A stretch of DNA of 64,000 bases. It comes from Methanobrevibacter sp. (GTDB lineage: Archaea > Methanobacteriota > Methanobacteria > Methanobacteriales > Methanobacteriaceae). Under the pieces are notes generated by a model. It worked only from the letters and a program-made list of their open reading frames with translations. It made no database searches and had not been told where the DNA came from. Of the stretch, positions 30,101 through 39,100 are shown in pieces; the first letter of the stretch is position 1; every line of letters begins with the position of its first letter. The DNA lies in contig JAFQXD010000060.1 in NCBI GenBank assembly GCA_017407115.1, positions 1 through 64,000 on the forward strand, in the 5' to 3' direction. The translations under genes were made by a program, and so were the position numbers.

Positions 30101-33100
30101 GCAGTGTAAACATAGACAACAACTACTGGGGAGATAATACTGGTTTAGATTCATCCAGATACTCACCATCCGGTGTAACCTACAATAATTATTTAATCAT
30201 GGGTGTTGTAGAAGTTGTTGGTGATGTTTATGTAGGTCTACCTACAGAGTTAACAGTTGAATTTAATTCAAATAATGGTTCCGCATTATCTGACAGCTTA
30301 GTGAATAAACATATTACATTTTCTGCAGATTATGGTGCTGCAAGCCCTTCAACTGCTTCTATTGACAATAATAAAATAACTGCTTCCTATACTGCTAGTG
30401 CTGAAGGTAGTGAAAAAGTAGTTGCTTATATTGATGGCGTAAAATTAGCTGAATGGGCATTTAATACAATTAAATTGCCTGAAGGCACGGTATTGGTTGA
30501 TATTAATTCAGGTGTTGATGAATCTGATGCAGGTACTGCTTTAAAACCATTTAAAACACTTAAATATGCATTGGATCATTTAGGCACTAATACTGCAGTC
30601 ATGGTTAAAGCTGGAGAATACACTTTAACAGATTATGAACTTGATAAAGACGTATCTATTATCGGTATTGGCGATGTCATAATCACTTCTACTGGCGATA
30701 AACATTTAGATATTTCTGGTGCTGATGTCAGTTTAACCAATTTAGTATTTAAAGGTGCTGAAGAAGCTTCAATATACTCTGACAGTGATTTAACTATTAC
30801 AAAATGTGTATTTACAGAAAATGAAGGTCAACATGTAATTGACACAATTGGTAGCGTATCTATTTCATATACAATATTTACAAACAATGATGTTGACAGT
30901 GATATTGTCAGTGCTCATGATGGTACTGTAAACAACAACTTCTGGGGAGACAACAACGACCCAGGAATAGGCTTTACTTACAGCAATTGGGTAATCATCA
31001 ATGCTACTATTCCAAGCATGGTTGATGGTAGTTTACCTGCAGAAACAAACCACGATGTCAATGTTGAATTTACATCAAATGACGGAACAGCATTGGCTGA
31101 AAGTATGCACGACTTTGATGTAACTCTCGGTGCAGGTATTGGAACTGTAACTCAAACTGTTACTATTTCAGATAATATTGGTGTTGGTATCTATATTTCA
31201 GATGTTGAAGGTGAAGACCAAGTTACTGTATCAATCGACAGTGTCTTACAGACAATCTCATTCAACGTAACCGAAAGGGAATCTGGTAGAATTTATGTAA
31301 ATCAAGAAACTGGTAATGATGCTGACGCTGAAATAGAAAACAAAAACAAACCATTTAAAACACTTTCTGCAGCTTTAGCCGCTAATACCGGTGGTTATGA
31401 AATAATTGTTTATGACGGTACATACATAGGTTATTATCAAATCACTAAAGACGTAAACATTACCGGCCGTGGAAATGTCATTTTAGATGTAAACGGATAT
31501 TATCTAAATGGATATGTTTCTAATAGGCCTAATATTGTACTTACTAATTTGGTAATCACTAATCAAAGTAGACAAACCATGTTCCAATACGTAAAAGATT
31601 TAACTATAATCAACTGTACTGTTGAAAATTGTCTTGGTGGATCCAGTCTTATTGAATCAACTGGAAGCGTAAAAATCATCAATTCCTCATTCGCTAACAT
31701 TAAATATAGTTCTGGTACAGCTGTAATTACCTATTCTGATAAAATTGAAATAGATAATTCTGTATTTAACAACGTTACTTATTCATCCAGTTATATATTC
31801 AATGGTAGGGATGCAACTATTGGTACCAACTTCTGGGGAAGCAACAATCCAACAAAAATTGTTTCAACTGCATATTCAGATGTTATTTCAAATTGGGCTA
31901 TGGCTGTTGTTTCAATTGATTCTGACTTAATCCGTGCAGGTCAAACTGCAAACATAACAGTTGAGTTTAAATACACTGAAGATGGTGAAAATTACACAGA
32001 ATTGAATAATACATTACCTAAAGCTACATTCGCTTTAAGCTCTTTATTATTAAATACCTTTGAACCTAGTGAAGTAACATTAATTGACAATGTTGGTAAA
32101 GTCACATACAATGCATTAACCTACGGTCATGAAGTAATTAATGTAACTGGTGGAGAAAACTTATTAGGATTCTTAGAATTTGATGTTGAAGAGGGTGCAA
32201 ACGAATCTGTTATATTTGTAGATGCTGTAAACGGTAATGATACTACAGGTACTGGTGCTGTTGATAATCCTTATCAATCATTAGAAAAAGCATTAGCTGA
32301 CCTTTCCGCAACTAAAACTACTATTTCTCTTAAAGGAGGAGAATACGAAGTTTCAGATTACACAATCAATAGTGACGCATTAATCCGTTACAGTAAACAG
32401 ACTACAGTTATTAAAGCTAATAACTTAACAGTTAATGCAAATGTCGTATTCGATCATTTAATCTTTGATAATGGAGATGCTATCAAATTACTCGAAAACA
32501 GTAACTTGACTATTGTTAATTCAACATTTACAAACAATAAAGGCGTTGTATCTTCTAAAGGTAACTTAGTAATTATTGAATCTAAATTCATTAACAATAC
32601 TGCTGGTGAAAATGATGCTATTATTTCATCTGATGCAGGTACTGTAAATATTAAATACTCTGAATTCGTTGCAAATGGTGACGGCCAAATTGTAAGCGGA
32701 ATTGCCGGTGATGTAAACGATAACTACTGGGGTTCAAACACACAACCAAATATTGCAAGTGCTATTAAACCTACTAGCTGGGTTGCTTTGGTAATTAAAT
32801 TATCCGAAGAGTCAATCAATGCAAGTGAAGTACAAACATTATCCTTTGACTTTAAAAACACAACTGATGGTGAAAACTTCACAGATTTAGGTGTTGTAAT
32901 GCCAGCTTTAGACATTACAATTGGCACTGAAATAGGTTCAATCGACCCTGCTGAAATAACTGTTGAGGATAATACCGCTAGCGCAACTTATACCGCAACT
33001 GCAGCTGGGGATGAAACAATCAGCTTTGCAGCTGAAGGTACAACATTTGATTCATTAGAGTTTAATGTAGGTACTTCTGTTGAAGGAATGATATTTGTAA

Positions 33101-36100
33101 GTAAAGAAGGTAGTGACAGTAACGATGGTTCAAGGTTACATCCAGTTTTAACTTTATCTAAAGCTATTGCTCTTGTATCTAATGACAGAAATAAAATCAT
33201 TATTTACAATGGTACTTATGTCTCTTCTGATGTTTATAATATATATTCATCAGGATTTAGTGTAACTGGTGTTGGTGAGGTTATTTTAACTAGAACCGCT
33301 CCGGATTATTATGATTATAATGCGGGTAACCTATTCAGTATTAGTTCATCTTCCTACACTTCTAAAACATACACATTTGAAAATATAATATTTGCTAATG
33401 TTGATGCAACAACAGCATATACCAAAAATAAAGGAAGCGTCTTCTCCGTATATGGTGAAAGCCTACAAGGAGCTCCTTATTTAAACATTATAAATTGTAC
33501 TTTTGTAAACAACACTGCTCGTAATGGTGTCATTTATACTGGAACAAGTTATGGATATGCTCATGTGAATGTTATTAATTCCCAATTCATTGATAATACC
33601 GCAACTAATGATTATTTAATCTATGTCATGAGAGGCGACTTGAATATTACTTATTCTGAATTAATCGGAAATACTTATAATAACTATGTTGTTTACACAA
33701 GCAGTGAACAATATGTTTCTGTAGACATAAATGACAATTATTGGGGAACCAATGATGGTCCTACATTAAACCCTAGTTATCCTAACCAAATTCCAACAGA
33801 ATGGGTTATTCTTGACATTACAAGTGATAATGACGATTTAGCAGTTGGTGACAATGCTACATTATCCTTTGAATTTAAACTCACTGATGGTGAAAACATC
33901 ACTGCATTAGATGTGATGATGCCAACCTTAACTTTTGATTTAGGTGCTGCTATTGGTGAAGTAGATAATACTATTACTATTGAAAACAATGTTGCATCCG
34001 CTGCTTATAATGCAACTACACAAGGCATTGAAATAATTTCAGTCAAACATGGTGCTGAAACTCTTGCTACTTTTGATTTCTATGTAGATGAATCTCCAAT
34101 TGGTAAAATCTATGTTGATGCCGTAAATGGTAATGATACTAATGATGGTTCCAGAAAAGCTCCTTATGCAACTTTAGCTAAAGCTATTGAAGAAAATGCT
34201 TTAAAAGGTGGTAACTGGACTATTGTTGTAAGAAAAGGTAATTATGAGTTATCAAATGCTGAAATTAAAGAAAACATCACTATTAAAGCTGATGATTATG
34301 TTGTAATTAATGCAAATGGCGGAAATGCTTTAACAATTGAAGACAATGCAAACGTAACATTAATCAATGTAGATATTGTTAACGCTACTGATGCAATTGT
34401 CACTGCTGAAAATACCACTTTAGCAATTATTAACTCAACATTTGAAAACAGCAATGGCGTAATTGTTTCAAACGGTACAACTACTGTTCTTGGAAGTTTA
34501 TTTGAAAACAACAAGGGCACTGTTATTAAAGCTAATGCCGGTTCAATGGACATCGCTTACTCAGAATTCATTAGTAACACTGGTGCTTTAATCGAATCTG
34601 CTATTGTTACTACTGCAAATGCTAACTTCTGGGCAACCAATGATAAACCAGAAATTGAAAACGTAACAATTGACAATTGGATTATTGTTAATGTTACTTT
34701 CGCTGAAGCTCCAAACATATTCATTGATGTTGATTATGATATTGAATTCACCTTGTCATTAAATGACGGTACTCCATTGGCTGACAGTATTAAAATATTA
34801 GAATTCGGTATTGAAACTGATTTAGGTACAGTTGATTCCAATGTAACTATTTTAGACATACCTGTTACAGCTAATTATAATACTGCTGATGAAGGAAACG
34901 GTGTAATTAATGTTACAATCGCTGGAGATGTTTTCAAAGCAATTGAAATCTCTGCTCGTGAAGATGAAACTGGTAAAATATTCGTATCTGTAGATGGTAA
35001 CGATACAACCGGTAACGGATCTAAAGCAGCTCCATATGCAACAATTACTAAAGCATTAACTCAAGTAACTGCTACAAACAAAAATATTATAGTATTAGAA
35101 GGTGTATATGAGACCACTTCCTATTATAACATTAATAAGAATGTTAATATTATTGGACGTGGAAACGTAGTTTTAACTGGTGAATCAAATTATCTCTTCT
35201 ATATGAGTACTTATAATGGAGATACCCTTAACTTGACAGGTTTAACCATTAGAAACTTCAAATCTACATCTAAATTGATTTATGTTTCTGGTTCATACAG
35301 TAAGTCTGATAAATTGATCATTGATAATTGTACTATAGAAAACAATACTGGTGGTTCATTAGTTTATATATACTATGCAGATGCTATTATTACAAATTCA
35401 AATATTGTAAACAATAACATCGGAACCAATTACTTATTTGAAGGAAGTACTTCTTCAAGTTCATACTACAATTATGGTAAATACACTATTAATTATTGTA
35501 ATATAATCAACAATACCAATAATTATTATGCAGTCTATGGACTTGGTGAAGTTAATTACAACTTCTGGGGTACAAATGACTACAGTAAGTTACCTGGCGT
35601 TTACTATTACGTCACAAGAGCTAGTGATAAATTCGTTGTCATTGCTCCTTCCATTGACGGAACAGTATACCTCGGTGATGAATATGCTGTAAATCTCGGA
35701 TTCAAATTAAGTGGCGGCGCTGATTTAGATCAAGCAATGCCTGATTTAACTGTAGATTTAACTACTGTTTTAGGTGAAACCACCCCAGCTACTGTAACTA
35801 TTTCAAACAACACTGCAATTGTTACCTACACTGCTACTAAAGTAGGTGATGAAACTATTGATGTTAATGTTGCTGGTAAAAAAGTTACTTCATTAGAATT
35901 CACTGTAGAAAACCCATTATCCATTGCATTTGAAAAATTCAACGAAGGTGAAAACGTAACAATTACAATCAATGCAGCAAACAACATGTCTGCAGCAGGC
36001 CTTGTAACGGTTGATGGAACAGATTATCCTATTGAATTAATCAACGGTACCGGCAGCATAATTGTACGTAATTTATTACCTAACGAATACTTAATCAATG

Positions 36101-39100
36101 CAACTGTGGGTATTTGTGAAGTGAGTGATACTTTAACAATTAACTTAAGAGAACTTGATTTCGCATTTGACATTGCTGATGATATTAAAATCGGTGATGA
36201 AGTTGTAATTAAAGTTATTCCATCTTTAAACACTTTAGAAAGTGACATTAAAGTTTATGTGGATGGTACTTTATATGTTGCAACTAAAGCAGATAATTAT
36301 ACAGTAACTATTGCTGATGGACTTTCAGCTGGCGAACACGGTGTTGTTGCTGTATTCTTCGGTGATGCATATCATGGAAGTGCAGACAATTCAACTACAT
36401 TTGCAGTTGATAAATTAGACCCAACAATAACTATTGACGACATTGATCCTATAAAAGCTAATGAAACTGCAACTGTTGTCATTAATGCTGGCGATGCTAC
36501 TGGTAACTTAACCATTAAAGTCAACAATGGTGATGAATTTACTGTATTTATTAACAACGGAAAAGCAACATTCGATATAGCTGATGCTGTAGTTGGTACA
36601 AACAACATTACCGCTACCTACAATGGTGATGAAAAATACAATAACAAACAATTGGATGTAAAACAATTCACCGTTGAAAAAGTTTCAGATTATGATATAC
36701 TTGTTGAAGTTGTCGGTTCAGATGTTGTAATCACTTTACCTGCAGATGCAACCGGTGTTGTAAACGTAACCATTAACGGAAAATCAGAAGAGATTCCTAT
36801 TAATGAAGGTAAAGCTACAAAATCTATCGCTGATTTAACTCCTGGAGATCATGACATTAATATAACTTATGACGGTAATGAAATCTATGCTGAAAACGGT
36901 AAAAACACAACATTCAACGTTGCTAAATATAATTCAACTACACTTGTATACGTCGAAGCAGGAGACTTTAACAGCAAAGTCAATGTTACTGTAACAGTAA
37001 CTGACGGCGCTAAAGGTAATGTGACTATCTATGTAAATGGAAAAGCACAAACTCCTAAAGCACTTGAAGGCAATACTGCAGTCTTTGAACTATCCTTAGA
37101 TGTAGGAGACTATGAAGTATATGCTGAATATGAAGGAGATAATAACTTCACAGATAGTGTTTCAGATGTACAAGCATTTAATGTAGGAAAAGCTACTCCT
37201 CAAGTAAATGTCATTGTTTATGAAGAATACAACGTTGATGATTATGTATTTGTCACTGTTAAATTACCTGAAACCGCTTCCGGTTTAGTAACAATTGAGG
37301 TCGGCGATATTAAATTGTTCGATAATTTAAATGATGAAGGTATTGTCGAATTTGATATTGGTACTTTACCTGCAGGCAATTATACTATTGTTGCTACTTA
37401 TTTGGGCGATGACAAGTACTCAAACAGTACAAATGACACTGTTGGATTCAGTGTTTCTAAACTTGATACTCAGATGTCTGTTGTAAATAGGGTTTATAGT
37501 GATGGTAGTATCTCTGTTAGTATAGACTTTGACGATTATGTGACTGGTGTTGTTGCATTGTTCGATGGAGATACAGAATTATATAGTTCATACCTGGATT
37601 ATGATGACTATGCTTATCTTTATGCTTATGATTTAGAAAAAGGCAATTATACCTTTAAAGTTGTATTTACTAGTGATAAGTATAATACTTTAGAAGAATC
37701 CATAAGTTTTGTTGTTGATTTCGGTTATATGTATGTTGAAAATGACAATTATGTCAAAATCGGTGAAAATATAACTGTTCTTGTTGAATTGCCTAGCGAT
37801 GCAAACGGTACTGTTTCCATTAAGATTGGTAACTATTCCGCTGAGTTTAATGCAACTGAAGAATTAAGAGTTGTCCTTCCTGCATCTGAAATCGGCGATT
37901 TAGATTTAGAAGTATTCTATTCTGGTGATGAAAAATACATTAACAGAACATACACTGATTCAATTGAAGTTTACAAACCATCATATGAGTTAACTTATAA
38001 TTCCACTATCGGTGCAGATGACAAAGCAGTTATTACATTAACATTTGCTGATAACACAACTGTCGGTAACTTTACAACAACAATAAACAATGTAACATAC
38101 AAAGCTCCTGCTATTGATGGTGTTGCAACTTTAGTAATATCCAATTTAAGCATTGGCGAAAATGAGTTGGATTTATACTTCATTACTGAAGATGATGAAT
38201 ATTACTATTGGGCACTTATCACTGTTGAAAAAGCAAATGTCACTCCTGAAATTGAAATAATCGGCAATAATTCAGCTTTAAGTGTTGAGTTGCCTGAAGA
38301 TGCAACTGGTAATGTGACATTCTATGTTGACGGAAAAGAATATCCTATCTCTCTTGAGAATGGTACTGCAACTCTTATACTTCCTGAAATGTCCAGCGGA
38401 AATCATACAATCGTAACATCATACAGTGGTGATGACAGACATAATCCTATAATCATTGTTGGTTCAATTGAAGTAACTAAATTGACTACTAATGTGACTG
38501 CTGATCCTGTTGAAATTTCTGAAGGCGAAACTGCTGTTGTTACTGTTGTTGTTGATGCTAATGCTACTGGTGTGGTATTGGTTGATGTTGGCGGTAATAA
38601 GTTCTACGCTGATGTTGATGGTGGTAAGGCTATTGTTGATGTAGTTGGTTTAGCTGCTGGTAATTACACTGCTAAAGTAACTTACCAAGGTGATGACAAG
38701 TTTGAGGCTAACGGCACTGATGTTGCAATTAAGGTTGTTGCTATTCCTGAACCTGTAGCTCCTGCTGTTAACGTGACTGTTCCTGAAGTTAATGTTGGTG
38801 AAGATGCTAGTGTTGATGTTGCTTTACCTGCTGATGCTACCGGTAATGTTGTAGTATTGGTTGATGGTAAAGAAGCTGGCGCTATGATTGTATCTGGTGG
38901 TAATGTAAGTATTCCTGTTGGTGATTTGGCTGCTGGAGATCATGTTGTTGAAGTCAGATACTCTGGTGATGACAAATATGCTCCTGTAAGTGAATCCAAG
39001 GATGTTACTGTTGATAAATTGACTACTAATGTGACTGCTGATCCTGTTGAGATTACTGAAGGCGAAACTGCTGTTGTTACTGTTGTTGTTGATGCTAATG

